From assembly GCA_029204225.1 (NCBI GenBank), contig MU831995.1, forward strand, positions 28,769 to 92,768: a DNA stretch of 64,000 nt. The letters run 5' to 3'. Within the stretch, counting starts at the first letter, position 1. Each line of letters opens with the position of its first letter. A model generated the notes under the pieces. The model did not search any database and had not been told where the DNA came from. It was given only the letters and a program-made list of their open reading frames with translations. This stretch comes from Diphasiastrum complanatum. Lineage: Eukaryota; Streptophyta; Lycopodiopsida; Lycopodiales; Lycopodiaceae. Position numbers and translations under genes: made by a program. Shown here one piece after another: positions 1 to 13,556 of this stretch.

Positions 1-1093
1 GAATCGATTTTTGGAGATGTGTTGCAAGGCCTAAAGACATTCAAACCTCATGTTCATCGTTAAGTGTAGATCAAGACTATATGGACTGAGCTTTGGATGG
101 GTCTAGATTAATGATGTCTTAAAAAATGAGTTGCCGAAATTTTTTTTCAGCTTGTCGCAAGTATTTTGTAGGGTGGGAAGATGATCCATGTTGAAATCAA
201 GTCACACTTGCTTGTTCATGTGCTAAGACCATGCAGAAGGCTAAACCATATTGATTTCTCAAATGGTTACCACCTTACAAAAGTTTGTTTTTTGAGAAAG
301 CTGAAAAGAGTCGTTTATCAACCAAACTCAATGCTGGAAAGCTCTAAAATCCCCTCTTGACATGAGCGACCTCAATGGCAAGTTCAATCTGGCTTTTGAA
401 TGATTGTAAATAGAGATAGAATGATGGAGGGCGATTTGCATCGCACCTTGTTTGTGCACCAAGTTTCAGGGGTTACCCTAACATTTGCAATGAATTATTT
501 GATGCGTGGAGTCCTTCGTCACGCGCAGCCATTCACGATTTTGAGATTCAGGCAAATCCTTGATCAATGGCTCAAATTGTGAGCTACAAAGTCATCACTA
601 GCCGCTAGATCATGGGTCCAAGCCCTTCAAGTTTGAAAAATGAACGCTGAAAAATAGTCGATCTTCATCAAGATTTTTAGGTTGAAAATCCCTGAAGGAG
701 CCCACCTGGCCAATGTCATATGAATTGAAAAATACTTCAAAGTGAAGAAATAGTTAATTTTTTTCCTTTGGCCATAACTTCCTTGTTCTAAGGCATATTT
801 GCGTCATTCTTTGGGCAAATTAAAGGCTGCAATTGTGTACGTACAAGGACAACTTCTACAAAACAGAGAGTTTGCGTCTAAGTGGGGAGAACTGGGTTAC
901 ATGGGCTAATTCAACCATTTCAGTGCTTGGGAAGTTAGCTAACTTGTGATAGTAGCATTCAGCAATTTGGCAACAGATTGGCCAACTTTTGGTAACTGTA
1001 GCAGAGGGGTGGTGGTAAATTGTTAGCAGGTTCATTAATTTGCCTACAAGCAACGACTTTAGTCTTGATTAGCATTGTATTATGCTTGTTTGA
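1..1093. other. Anonymous AT-rich stretch
   Basis: I see no gene here. The longest open frames are about 60 codons and resemble nothing I know. Its position just before a Copia gag suggests old transposon leader or flank, but no LTR boundary or primer-binding site is visible. Confidence 0.4.
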
Positions 1094-1840
1094 GTGCGGC
1101 AAGTGAAAACGATGGTGAATCTAGGAGAATCAGTTCTCGGTGAGTCAAACAAGCTAGATGGCATATCTAACTATGCAATTTGGAAGTTCAAATTGAAAAA
1201 TATTCCCCAGCAGAATGGGGATATAATGAGTGGCTGCAATCAACGCCCCGATATGACAAATGCTGATAGGTGGGAAGGGCGTTGTCATTGATAAATATAT
1301 TAGTCAAAAATCATGGGATAGCTCACATAAGCAAAGCAGTCATGTTGAGGCAAGCTTGGGATGACCTAAAGAGGCAATTTGAGACGACAAGTCCTGTGAG
1401 GATTTTGTACGTAAAAGTCCAAATTGAGCAATGTGCGAATGGAGCACAATGAAGCATTGGGGGCTAAATCACTTGTCTCAAACAAATGCGAGATGAATTG
1501 TATAGGGTTGGTGAGAACCTGAGAGATGTGGAGCTTGTTTACTCAAATGTGTTTGAGCAGTATATCTTTGAGAGAGAGATTACCAACCTTTGAGGAGTTG
1601 TATGGCATCTTGTTACAAGAAGAACAGAGGTGGGAGGTTGTGAGATCTCACATTAGATCATCAAGCGATCAAGCCTTATCTTCAAAAGAGCAAGCAATGG
1701 TGGCAAAGAAAGGCAAAATTTTCAAGTAGATGCATTGGAAAAGTGATGATGATGACAAAACATCAGCCAACAAGGAAGAAAATTCTTCTATTGTCATAAG
1801 AAGGGGACATTGGTTCAAAGATTGCAAAGAGAAGGCGAAC
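1094..1840 (+). pseudogene. Copia gag remnant with degenerate zinc knuckle
   Basis: This is the decayed capsid gene of a Ty1/Copia retrotransposon. In order it shows the N-terminal gag signature NYAIWKFKLK, a block AWDDLKRQFETTSP typical of the UBN2-type capsid domain, and PTFEELYGILLQEEQR near the C-terminus. The pieces sit in different frames separated by stops. A nucleocapsid knuckle follows at about 1780-1834: it reads FYCHKKG then GHWFKDC after a one-base shift in a GGGG run, and the first cysteine has become phenylalanine. Family recognition is firm; the element cannot make this protein. Confidence 0.8.
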
Positions 1841-1914
1841 ATCAATGAAGGCAAAACTGAAGCAGCATGGAAATCTTGTCAAAGAGGAGACTGGTGATTA
1901 TTTGATTTGTAGTT

Positions 1915-2350
1915 GCATTGTACAATGGATTGGACCTATTGCTAAGCACAAGGTGTGTCTCATTTGTCAAAGGGTATGCTCAAAACAAAGGCATGATTAC
2001 GAGAAAGCCTTTGCACCTGTTGCGAAATGAACAACTTTGAGGTTGGCCAGTGCCTTAGCATTTTGTTATTGATTGCAAATTTATCAAATGGCATTTTTGA
2101 ATGGATACTTAAATGAAGATGTCTATATGCTACAACTTGAGGGCTATGCTATCACGGAAGCTTAAGAGAGTCGAACATATGCAAGCTTAAGAGAGGTTTA
2201 TATGGACTCAAACAAGCACCTCGAGCATGGTGCCAGCGTACAAATCAGGCTTCGTAAGAACTTCTTCAGATTCTAATCTGTTTATTTCATCTCATGATGA
2301 AAATGTCGCTTTGGTGGTACTTTATGCGGATGATCTAATAATCACAAGAA
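1915..2350 (+). pseudogene. Copia reverse transcriptase remnant
   Basis: These are fragments of the Copia RT (RVT_2) domain, which copies element RNA into DNA. Visible pieces are QWIGPIAKHKV, DYEKAFAPVAK, MAFLNGYLNEDVYM, RGLYGLKQAPRAWC and the catalytic-site box LYADDLIIT at about 2330-2353. They lie in several frames with stops between. Only about 85 bp separates the zinc knuckle upstream from the RT start, so protease and integrase are missing. Sequence after 2360 no longer resembles Copia, and RNase H is absent. Confidence 0.82.
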
Positions 2351-2788
2351 TTAATATTTAAACATTGTAATTAATCAGAGAAGATATGCACTTGTTTGCA
2401 ATTCATGTCTTTTTGTGCTTGGAATAGTAACCTCGTACTTCATTTTTTTTTTCACTTTTTTGATCATTTTGGCTTCTTTTTTGTCTTACCTTGAGCCTCC
2501 ATCTTGTTTTGCGATGTTCTGACTGGTCAATCTCATGGAACTTTGTTATGTCTCAAAAGCTTCTTCATTCTTTCTATCCCATTCTTATGTTTTTCATGAA
2601 ACATTATACTCAATAGGATATTCCTCTAACATTAAAGTTTGTATTGGGTTGGAAGACCACAGTTTCGACATCTACTGATGACTTCGATCTTCTAGTTGAC
2701 TAATGCAGGCATGCGTTTTTTTACCTCTACTATTCTTTGTCCCATTAGCACCATGCAGAAAGACTCCGATGAATGAATGAATGAATGA

Positions 2789-2882
<94 letters not shown>

Positions 2883-4352
2883 CTTATCTAGTAGTTGCTT
2901 GCTACAGCATAAGCAGGACCATGAGGCTGGTAGAGCACCACGCAAGTTCCTGTAAGGTCACCATTTTGATTGGAGATGTAGACACTCAATGCTGTAAGAA
3001 CTTCACACTTAATGTATGGGATTTGCACAATCTTCGCAGCAAAGCACCAATGCTTTTACGATCAAGCTTGAGAGTATTTTCAGTGTAGAGCACATTTTAA
3101 TAATACGCTTTTCTATTGCAGTTACAATATCCATTGCATTAAATCACTGATCAACAAGGTTTCTGTTTGGAGACGAAGAACACACACAAAAAAATTTATT
3201 GACATTCAATTCTGAGTTTTGAAAGTGAAAAGTGCATATGCACTCCTGAGCTTTACAGCTAGTTGTTGCTTGGTTTCTTTCCTGATGTCAAGTGCCACAC
3301 TGCCATGCCGCCATGTCAAGTGCCATGCCGCCATTTTTTCTATAAAGATCTTACATGCTTGTTCAAGAGTTTGTTCTTCTAGGCTATTCACAAGTATATT
3401 GGTTGAACTGCATGCAATACCTCAAGTTAGAATTTGATTCAAATAGGTATTGCATCTTCTGATGTTATAAAGATCATTGTATAACTTCTCCACACAGGTG
3501 GTGACATGTTTTAAGAAATTCTTATTGAGCATGACCATGGATAGTTAGTCTGTAGATTCCCAGTTTCTGATCTTTTTATGCATATTGTTTGGCTTCTATA
3601 TTTTGCAGTGCCATAAAGATAGGCTATTGACCTATTTCATGAGTTGCATGAGCTTTCAGTGAACTATTAGGTACCAAGAAAGGCCAAAAAAAGCTTCAAG
3701 CAGGCAAGCGTGTTTTATCTTTAAAATCACCAAAATTTCTAGATGACATGAAATAAGTGCTCTTTTAGGTTATAGGGGCGGGCCCTGTAGTGGAGCTATA
3801 AAGGGTCCTTTCTTGGGTGCAAAAAGAACTATTCTATGGTTGGGGAAGAGGGTCTCAGAACACTGTGACTGCTGCTCAAATCACTTTCTTGTCCAATTCT
3901 AAGCAAGCTTATATAGATAGTGATTATTGGTGATTAAAGCAGTTACTTTTTTAGTCAGTCGCGGGAGATTATGAAAATACAGCTGAATTAGATGTAGCCT
4001 TTTCGACCTAAAAGGATATTGGGTTAAATAACCAACTTGTTCACACTAAACTCTGTTGGTGGCCCCTCACTCCCTCACTTCAGCAAGGAAGTTGCTGCAT
4101 GGGGAAAATGGTAAGGGTGTTGAATTTTTCAAGCCTCCCTGCTCTGGCGGCTCCTTTACAGGCAGGGCTGTAGGGTTTTACTGATACTCATCCTCTTCAG
4201 AGTTTTTGTGGTCTGATCTGTTAGGAGGTTGCAAATTGTCTTTGAATGCCATGTTCAGCCAGATAGTCGGACATCTCATTGGAGATGTATTCACCACCAC
4301 CACCAATTCGGAGTGCTTTCACCTTACTAGATGTTTGGGTCTCAGCCATGGC
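2351..4352. other. Non-coding AT-rich DNA
   Basis: Apart from the compound microsatellite listed separately, I see no exon-like or transposon-like coding sequence. A short run of CATGCCGCCATGTCAAGTGC repeats occurs near 3300-3330. Otherwise unremarkable. Confidence 0.4.
2768..2880 (+). repeat. Compound microsatellite (TGAA)n(GT)n(GA)n
   Basis: Three simple repeats abut without spacer: about five TGAA units, about 16 GT units (2790-2822), then about 29 GA units (2823-2880). The direct joins suggest slippage across connected tracts. Confidence 0.97.
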
Positions 4353-4504
4353 CTTGAATATTGCAGTTGGCGAATGCAATCAGAAAGAAGAGAGCAAGAA
4401 ATCGATGGAGAGAGAGACCCGGCCATGCTATGGATATTGCAGTTGGCGGATGCAATCAGAAAGAAGAGAGCAAGAAGACGATGGAGAGAGAGACCCGCAT
4501 CCCG
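4353..4504 (+). repeat. 76-bp tandem duplication
   Basis: The segment starting near ATTGCAGTTGGCG occurs twice with a 76-bp offset (TTGCAGTTGG at 4361 and 4437). The copies differ at a few positions, such as GCGAATG versus GCGGATG. It creates overlapping open frames on both strands that repeat the same peptides, so I read those frames as by-products of the duplication. The following 100 bp is purine-rich (GAGAGAAAGAGAG). Confidence 0.9.
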
Positions 4505-4983
4505 CCTGCTCGCGATTGAGAGAAAGAGAGAGAGAACCGATCGAGAGAAAGAGAGAGCACGCGCGCTTTGGGGGGGAAAAGAATTTGAAAGTGTGTGTGT
4601 GCGTGCGCCCAAAAAAAAAAATTGGCTTCCATGTGTTATTTTTCACACGCATAGGACCTTTCTCATGTTTTTTAGCTTTTCGCGTTGTAAAGAGCGTGAC
4701 ATTTTGTTGCGGGCAGAGCGTGACATTTTTGACGGCATGGCAACATTCTCTCTCTAAAATAGTTTTAATATATATGATATATATATCAAATAGAAAATTC
4801 AAATCTTCTCATCAACAAAAATGTTGGACAACCTCTTAAGTGATCCAAGCATTACATTAGATGTTCGTTGTAAAGTTGGAGAAATTTTGAAGGAAGTAAG
4901 AGACTCATATAAAAGACGCAAATGCCACTATTGCCTAGTATGTTACATTTTTGTTGTTTCCACTCAGTTGCCAAGCTCCGAGT

Positions 4984-5015
4984 ATGACTGACTTACAAGC
5001 TCCTAAGTCAGTCAT
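4984..5015 (+). other. Perfect 12-bp inverted repeat
   Basis: ATGACTGACTTA (4984-4995) and TAAGTCAGTCAT (5004-5015) are exact reverse complements around an 8-nt loop CAAGCTCC. The heptamer AAGCTCC of the loop also occurs just upstream at 4973-4979. There is no U-run, so it is not a terminator-like hairpin. No gene adjoins it. Confidence 0.9.
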
Positions 5016-5800
5016 AACTCATGAATAGCAACATTTACCATACTTGAGGTGCTATTATCTTTGGTCAATGGTGACCTAAAGCTCAAAGTTATTAACTACT
5101 CATTGGCACATGGGAGCAATAATACCAAAGTCAATGATGGATCTTGAGGCCGTAGGTAGGGTATAAACACAAACTCTTGAGCTAACTTAAGATGGACGTT
5201 AAAGGGAAATTGAGTGCTATGAATGTTGTGGGAGAATGAGGATATATAATCGCCCCCAAGCCACTTGTGTTTTTTAAATTCAGTGTAGTTTATGTCTTGT
5301 ACTCTCCTATTTCCATCAATTTGGCATCCCAGGTTTTTTTTCTCCTCCCTTCATCCGAATTATTTGTGTGTCTCTCATCTAGTCTAACAAGTTTTGGACA
5401 CTTCCTATAAGTTCTCTTTTCCACATGGTGTTGGAGCTTGTAAATTTCCAATATTATCTTCACAAACTGAGGTTGTTTCTTGGGAGGATGAGGATGAGAT
5501 TTCATATATAAGCTAAATTCTCAAGGTGTAGCATTGTGGTACATGCAACCCTTAGACTAACTACAGCACTAAAGCCACTTTTCTACTGACCTAGGACTTT
5601 TATGATATTATGTGTTTCTTCTCGTGTATGTCCAAATGTTATCATGTGCCATATGGTGATAAATTAACTTCCTAATAGTTCTAATATGCGTCAAGTTCAA
5701 TTGTCATAAAGAGCTTTGCAGCTATATTCATGGAATAACGATGCTACAATGAAAAGACTCCAAAGCTTTTGAGACTGGAACTGTAAGTGCACCAATATAC
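5016..5800. other. No gene seen
   Basis: AT-rich DNA between the hairpin and the integrase fragment. Open frames are short and unrecognised. Confidence 0.35.
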
Positions 5801-5805
5801 ACAAA

Positions 5806-5977
5806 TTGAGAATCATCAATGGCAAACACTTTAGAAGCAGATTTCCTAGAACACATTCCATTAAGACAAAACATGTATTAGATCTTGTACATAGCGATCT
5901 TTATGGTCCAATGCCAACCCCATCCTTAGGAGATGCACTCTATTTTATCATCTTCATAGATGATTATTCTAGATGGT
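5806..5977 (+). pseudogene. Copia integrase fragment
   Basis: A single continuous frame carries the start of the Copia integrase core: NGKHFRSRFPRTHSIK, then KHVLDLVHSDLYGPM with the first catalytic aspartate (HSD), then YFIIFIDDYSRW. This enzyme joins element cDNA to the host chromosome. The match stops abruptly at 5977 and runs into a TC microsatellite; neither RT nor gag adjoins. It is the only clear Copia integrase piece I find in the window. Confidence 0.85.
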
Positions 5978-6017
5978 AAACTTCCTAAGACCTTGTTTTG
6001 GCACCAACCCATGTGCA

Positions 6018-6019
<2 letters not shown>

Positions 6020-6067
<48 letters not shown>

Positions 6068-6129
6068 GCATGTGAATTATAGGGTGTTGGGTGCATGTGA
6101 TGGTCGATGATGAGTTGATGACAAGACAT

Positions 6130-6199
<70 letters not shown>

Positions 6200-6372
6200 C
6201 TACGGATCAATCCTAAATACATGCATACACTTATTATTTTATGTAAACACACCCATCCATACCCCCTATACACACGAGTGTCCATACACACACATTCGCA
6301 TATTAGGGATATGTAGGGCATTGGGTGCATTTTTTGTTCGACGAGTGGATTGTGAAGGGATATGTTTGGCAT

Positions 6373-6427
<55 letters not shown>
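6020..6427 (+). repeat. Three long CT/TC microsatellites
   Basis: Pure TC/CT runs lie at about 6020-6065, 6131-6193 and 6374-6427, separated by about 65 and 180 bp of AT-rich DNA. The Ser-Leu and Arg-Glu reading frames they open on both strands are artefacts. Confidence 0.97.
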
Positions 6428-6429
<2 letters not shown>

Positions 6430-6548
6430 AAACCTCAAACACACTAATTGTATTTCCCTCTCCCTTTTTCTAAAACCGAAGTTGCTCTCCCTAAACCTCA
6501 AACACACTAATTGTATTTCCCTCTCTCGTTTTCTAAAACCTAAGTTTT
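6426..6548 (+). repeat. 63-bp tandem duplication
   Basis: The unit beginning CCCTAAACCTCAAACACACT occurs at 6426 and again at 6489 with few differences (CCCTTTTTC versus TCGTTTTC). It directly follows a CT tract and is followed by an impure CT-rich run, so replication slippage near the tract is the likely cause. Confidence 0.92.
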
Positions 6549-6731
6549 TTTCTTTCTCTCTCTCTCCCTCTCTCTCTCTTTCTCTCGCATACAAGCACAC
6601 ATTTCGTACCAACGCATTCTCTGTCGCCTTTGACCTCCAGCCTCTTGTCATCGACAGCTTACTCACTACATTGTCGGCCTAGATCGTCAGTCGTCCATTG
6701 ACCGTCAACGACGGGCACTCTTTACTAGGAC

Positions 6732-6753
6732 GTGTGTGTGTGTGTGTGTGTGT
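6732..6753 (+). repeat. (GT)n microsatellite
   Basis: Eleven GT units followed by a short TATATATA stretch. Confidence 0.95.
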
Positions 6754-7767
6754 ATTTATATATATAATAGTTGCAAAAGAGGTTACGGTTTGTAGAAAAA
6801 TAGTAGGGTTCACAATTTTTTTTAGTGTTGACAAATTGCTAGAATAACAATTCAGAAAACAATATAAATTATTTGGTGAAATTGTTTTATGAAAAGCATC
6901 ATAAGAGCTACTCTAATAATGCAAATTTCAGGTTAATATTTTGAGCAATTTTGGCAGGTCCACATAGAAACCTTTGTTTGCTCTGATTGTAGTTTAGTTC
7001 TAGAAAAATTTGAAGGAAAATAAAAGTCAACAAATAATAATAATAATATTTTTGTTCTTGCTTTTGGAAAAACCTAACCTTATAGTTTGGCACATGTTTC
7101 GGAACCCTTGGTGAAATCATGACACACACACACACACTCTCTCATTTTATATTGACATGGCCCAATAAAATTATTCAAATTTGAAATCATTGTCACATAA
7201 GTTATTGAAACAAGAAAATGAACTTACCTTTTGAAAGTTTAGAGGTTGTCGGAAGGTAGTTTGCATGAATCATTATACATTCCAAATATGCATGGGGTTG
7301 TTGGATAGAGTCCATTTCACATTTAACTTTTGATAGCAACACATGGATTTAAACCTGATCGTATGGTGTGAGAATCTTTCAATGCAAACTCTTTGTTGAT
7401 GTCCAAAAAGAAATGAAAATAAGCAATAGATTTCAAGAAATTCATTATTTTGTGAATTTTTTTTAAATGCAAATGTCTATAAATACCTTGTAGTAAATAT
7501 ATGTAAAGATTAATAAGAGCTTATGGACAAAATAGTGATAATAGAGCAATTGAAAATATACAGTGCAAAATAAAATTTGCATTAGGATGTTTTAATATCA
7601 TTTTAGAAAAAGAGATGTTTATTTCAACTCTCTATCAAAGACGAAAAAAGTAAATGAAAAGTGGGTACTATTAGATGAAGAATTAGATGCAACGGACACA
7701 CTAACAGAAAGAAAGAACATTGATTCATCTTCACAATAACTATCATTGAAGTGGAGCTTTGAATCTA
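6754..7767. other. AT-rich DNA without recognisable genes
   Basis: Contains an ATAATAATAATA run near 7035 and a CA run near 7122. No exon or transposon motif stands out. Confidence 0.4.
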
Positions 7768-8634
7768 TCAAGAAACAGCTATCAATTTCAACCTTTTAAG
7801 AACATCATCTATGTTCTCAAGAGAGACTTCATACTCAACTAGTATGGCTTTACTCCAATTTTGAGATGCAATGATCTCACTAAAGCAAATTGATTTATCA
7901 AATGACATAGGAGAAGTAAGTATGAGATGTATACCACATGAGGTATGCTCCTCTTTCCCTTGAAATGTGAGCCACATGGACTCAACCATGTTTCTTGAGA
8001 TTCTTTTCACAATTTGAGAAGGTCTCTCCTCCTCAATCCTTGGCACACTTGAACCTTGAGAAGGATTCTCCTCCTCAATCCTTGGCACATTTGAACCTTG
8101 AGATGACTCCTTAAGATCCTCTTCATGGTGCTCCTTTTTGATGGAAACCCGAGACCTCCATGTCTCATAATGATCACAACAACTATGACCATTCAATATG
8201 TACTTCCTATGATTATCAATATTACTTATGCTAGAAACATGAGTCCAAAAATCACCACAACTTGGCATGATTTTTCCAATATTGAAATCAAAAGATATTT
8301 CCATCTCAATAAGGCTAACTACTTGCTTATGGATATAAGTGTCCACTTTGGATGCTTCACTTATTCTCATAAGAAGTTTACAACTTGCCTTTAAGATTGA
8401 AAACTTACAATTTTCATCTTTATGAATGAACACATCATTCATGATCTTATTGAAACCAAAATATCCTACATTATGAAGATATTTCCATTTCCTTGACTTC
8501 ATAACTAATGTAAGCTTACAAGGAAAACATATTTTGCTATCTTTTAAGGCATCACACTCAACTAGTATTGCCTTAATCCACCTTTGAGATACAAAAATCT
8601 CTTCAAAGCAAAATGGTTCTTCATAAGTTGACAT
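7768..8634 (-). CDS. Unknown 288-aa protein with internal repeats
   Basis: This is the longest uninterrupted single-exon frame outside the named transposons, and I do not recognise it. Two segments are alike: the N-terminus (FCFEEIFVSQRWIKAILVE, residues 8-26) and residues about 246-264 (ICFSEIIASQNWSKAILVE). The middle carries a second repeat, SQGSNVPRIEEENP then SQGSSVPRIEEERP. No signal peptide or membrane segment is evident. An in-frame stop lies 30 bp upstream, but the same frame is open beyond it with protein-like sequence (separate entry). It is therefore more likely a relic of a longer gene or an element-encoded protein than an intact gene. The ATG is simply the first after that stop. 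Confidence 0.4.
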   Translation of the reverse strand: MSTYEEPFCFEEIFVSQRWIKAILVECDALKDSKICFPCKLTLVMKSRKWKYLHNVGYFGFNKIMNDVFIHKDENCKFSILKASCKLLMRISEASKVDTYIHKQVVSLIEMEISFDFNIGKIMPSCGDFWTHVSSISNIDNHRKYILNGHSCCDHYETWRSRVSIKKEHHEEDLKESSQGSNVPRIEEENPSQGSSVPRIEEERPSQIVKRISRNMVESMWLTFQGKEEHTSCGIHLILTSPMSFDKSICFSEIIASQNWSKAILVEYEVSLENIDDVLKRLKLIAVS

Positions 8635-8664
8635 GAGAGCATAAATGAAACTATTTTCATTTTA

Positions 8665-8980
8665 TGATTTCTCCTTATTCTTGATTGATTTCTCTTGGAT
8701 CATAACAATAAGTTTGAACTTGTCCAAAGTTCCAAGCAAAATACTTTCCAAGGACATAAAATAAATCCAAGTTACTTTCATGAAAGTGCAATCGATCTTT
8801 GCATCTTGAACCAAACAATGCACTTCTAAATGAAAAATTTTAAAAGATTTGACATGCGTTGTGATGGACTCTTGAAAACAAATCTTGCAAGTCCTTGTGA
8901 GACTCCAAGCCTCTCAAAACATTTGTCCAATCTTCCCAACCATGCAACTTATAAATAGCAATACATTTTGCCCTTGAAAC
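8665..8980 (-). pseudogene. Upstream, frame-broken part of the unknown frame
   Basis: Reading the minus strand toward the 288-aa frame, one frame gives CIAIYKLHGWEDWTNVL and HKDLQDLFSRVHHNACQIF, then a stop. Skipping one T in the TTTT run continues as KIFHLEVHCLVQDAKIDC, MKVTWIYFMSLESILLG and EKSIKNKEKS up to the stop just before the 288-aa frame. One shift and one stop thus separate about 100 further residues from it. The balanced composition suggests former coding sequence; no family is recognised. Confidence 0.35.
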
Positions 8981-10565
<1,585 letters not shown>

Positions 10566-11187
10566 TGTTGGAAATTGTGAACTCATGCACCCATTCCCTG
10601 GCAGTCTCCGAAGTGGACGAAATTGAGGTCACTGAAGTCACTGACATCGAAGTGACCGACAAAGAGCTTGTGCTACCAATTCCCCGAAGGGGCCGATATA
10701 TCGGACCCCAACCAAAAGTTAAAATCAGAAGCTAAGATGAACAGATTATCGGGCAAGACTGAAGTATCGGGTCCATGGACCAACAAGCATGAATTTCAAA
10801 CTATCACGCTCAACCACCAAGACAACGTTATCATAGAGTGGCTAGCCAATAAATTAGCGTTAAAGCTCTCTTGTAATTTGCTGTTAATCTATCTTGTAAT
10901 CTCACCTGCTGAGATAAATATAGTATAGAATGCTAGAATGATAGATCAAAATTAGAATATAACAATTATGTAAGAGGAGCGTCAGGCCGCCAACGTGCGA
11001 GACTCTGAACGACTCACTCAAAACAAAAACAAAATATAAAATGTTGTCAGTTCTTTCATCCATGATTGTCGCATTGCATATATTTGATGGATTGTTGAGG
11101 CCTATGATCTATAGTCGTTTATCTAGGTCCTACAAAATTCCGCACAACACAAATCAACACACCCTATAACAGGCTCAAACTCAAACA
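10566..11187 (+). repeat. Copia 5' LTR
   Basis: The segment begins TGTTGGAAAT and ends CAAACA directly before a primer-binding site, the usual TG...CA layout of a plant Copia LTR. Its first part carries a run of GTCACTGAAGTCACTGACAT words. A TATA-like AAATATAGTATAG near 10916-10930 is a candidate promoter for element RNA. About 620 bp. No matching 3' LTR is seen downstream. Confidence 0.65.
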
Positions 11188-11199
11188 TGGTATCAGATC
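11188..11199 (+). other. Copia primer-binding site
   Basis: TGGTATCAGATC resembles the plant Copia site TGGTATCAGAGC, complementary to the 3' end of initiator methionine tRNA. It lies immediately after the LTR end. Confidence 0.75.
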
Positions 11200-11220
11200 A
11201 GGTTCAATAGATAATACAAT

Positions 11221-11903
11221 ATGGCTACAACAATTTAGACTAGGATTGCAATCAATCTTGATGGCGCAAACTATCGAATTTGGAAGTTCAAAATCAAAAC
11301 ACTCTTGAAGTGTGAAGGGATATGGTCAATAACCGATCTCATAGAAAAAAAAGCCTCCAGAAGGAGACCCAAGAAGAGCATAATGGATTAGAAAGGATGA
11401 ATGCACAATGGTGATCATCGTCTCATCCATAAACGAAAAAATCCTCATGCAGATTAAAGACTGTGAAAGCAGCCATAAAGCGTGGGAAAAGCTAAAATAG
11501 AAGTATGAGGTGAGAACTGTTGCATCAGTGATGCACCTTCACAATCAGTTGCAGAACTTGCGATGGGACAACAACAAGCTAGATTAGCATGTTGAGAAGA
11601 TCAGAACGATCTTCGCTCAACTTTCTGCATCTAGACAAGAGCACTATATCCCGCGACACCTCAACAGTTGATGCATTTCATGAAATCTCTACCTTCTTCC
11701 TATCAGCCTATGAGAATGCTAATTCTGAGCCTACCAGAAATGACATTCGAAAGAGCAATCAGCCTTGTCGTAGATGAACGACTGATGAGAGACAAAGGAG
11801 AAGCAAATAGCGACCAGGAGAAGGCCCTTTTCACAAAAGGAAAGAAGAAAAACAAAGGCAAACTGGCTTCTTGTTACATACCCATAAGGGCATGCAACAT
11901 GTA
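11221..11903 (+). pseudogene. Copia gag remnant downstream of the LTR
   Basis: Gag starts at ATGGCTACAACAATT, 22 bp after the primer-binding site. Recognisable blocks are NLDGANYRIWKFKIKTLLK (about 11250-11310), FMKSLPSSYQ (about 11674) and LPEMTFERAISLVVDERLM (about 11730-11790), then a Lys-rich stretch. A corrupted knuckle may follow (CCATAAGGGCATGCAACATG). Early stops and at least two frame changes disable it. Homology ends near 11905, and protease, integrase and RT are missing. Confidence 0.78.
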
Positions 11904-13556
11904 ATTTGAGGTCATGGTCTCATTTATGGTACAGAATGCTAGTCTGGAGCTATAGGTCATTTGGGTGCCACCTGTCAATGTTCTATTAGTGCAAGGGGAC
12001 CCTTTGTTGTGGACACACGTGAATGTGCACAACTGTTGCACGTCGATGGTCATGTGTTACTCCTATGGTTGGAGATGACCCCACTTGGACTATGTATATA
12101 GAGGTGGATCTTCATGAGTTTGTCATTCATTTTCTTCTGGGTGGTCATGTCAGGACAATTATCTAGGCCTCATGATGTAGGTAGGCGAGGGTCGGGTAAG
12201 GTATGGTGGTATGGGACACCATGGCTTATTAGAGATCCAATCTTGAGTGATGGTGCTCTATCGCTCCAATGCAAGGGGAGAGGTGGCAGTACCTATATGG
12301 ATGGGTGGTAACATAGCGTTCATCACATGTTTGTGTCTTAGCAATGACCAAAACAACGATGGGGATTCTAACATTTGGTATGCCACCAATCATTGTGGAT
12401 AAGATGCAATCGTTCTTACTTACGTCTTGTTTGGCTTAAACTTCTTGTTGTTCTACTTGGTTAGCTTCGTTTTCATGGTCTCATTGTTATGAACAACTTT
12501 GTTTTTGTTCTGTCAAGATCCGATGTCATTTGGATAGGTTCTGGGCCAAGCTTGTACGCATGTTAAGAGGCTTGAAATTTTTCCACTTTTCTAGTTTTTG
12601 TTAGCCATTTGGGGGTCCCAAAATTTTAAAACTGTGTTTCTAAATCCTGCTTGATGGATCGAGCATGCAGAACCATCGAAAAATTTGTATCTTTTTACTT
12701 TTAAAAAGTTCAGTCCATAAGGGCTATTTTTTGGCCTCTTTGGGAGCCCAAATAGAAAAAAATTTGCAGTCTTAAGGACTGCTCATTTTTTTTGGAATGA
12801 AAACCCAAAAAAAAAAAAAAAAAAAATCTGTAGGACCCGCATGCGCGTATGTTTGTGGCCTGAGACAGAGTGGTTTTATGCGTACGAGACATATCAATTA
12901 CAAATGACTATAGAGAAGCATACATTCTGACATGATACTGAACGCAATAAAAAGATAGATTGATTCAGTAAGTAGCATGTAAGATGATGAGAGCACAAAG
13001 CAATAGCAAATTAAGAACGCATACTCTAAACTATCTCTGAGTAACTGAAAAAGTCAGTCTGATGCACTTCCGCTGGTAAGCAGTAAGCACTAATAGTAAT
13101 ACTCTAATACAACTCTAAATTTTTTTTTCTAGAGAGTATAGAAGTCTTTAACAATCAACCATTTATACTAAAGAAATTTAAGCTTATCCAGTAGGACAGC
13201 TAATTAGGTCATAGATCGCACAATTGGCAGTTAGTCGTAATGTGTTGTCATCCATCCAGTTAGGATTTCTCGGGAATTTTCTTGCAAAGCAGCTAGGGCA
13301 AGTCTTTAGCTTCATATAAGGTAGAACAATAACTGTTATCCTTCAACAAGTTCAACTCCTTTGGCTCTCATTGAAGTCATCCGATATGTCAGAGGTTGTC
13401 GGATATGTCGGAGCCACCTATTGAGAGATTCCCGAGTATTTCTACAGACTGTGTAGAAACATGAATAAAACTATAGAACTGGATAATGAAATGGATGTAG
13501 ATTAGAGATCAATTATTCAGATGAATAAATTTTGATAGTAGAATAATCTAACAGAT
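11904..13556. other. Unassigned sequence after the truncated Copia gag
   Basis: No exon or transposon coding block recognised. A poly(A) run of about 23 bases sits near 12808-12830, which could be the tail of an old retroposed insert, but I see no source gene. Confidence 0.35.

Noticed and set aside
4206-4839. Overlapping 97-186-codon frames on both strands
   Set aside because: They lie over a 76-bp tandem duplication and purine-rich DNA, are mutually shadowing, and resemble no protein.
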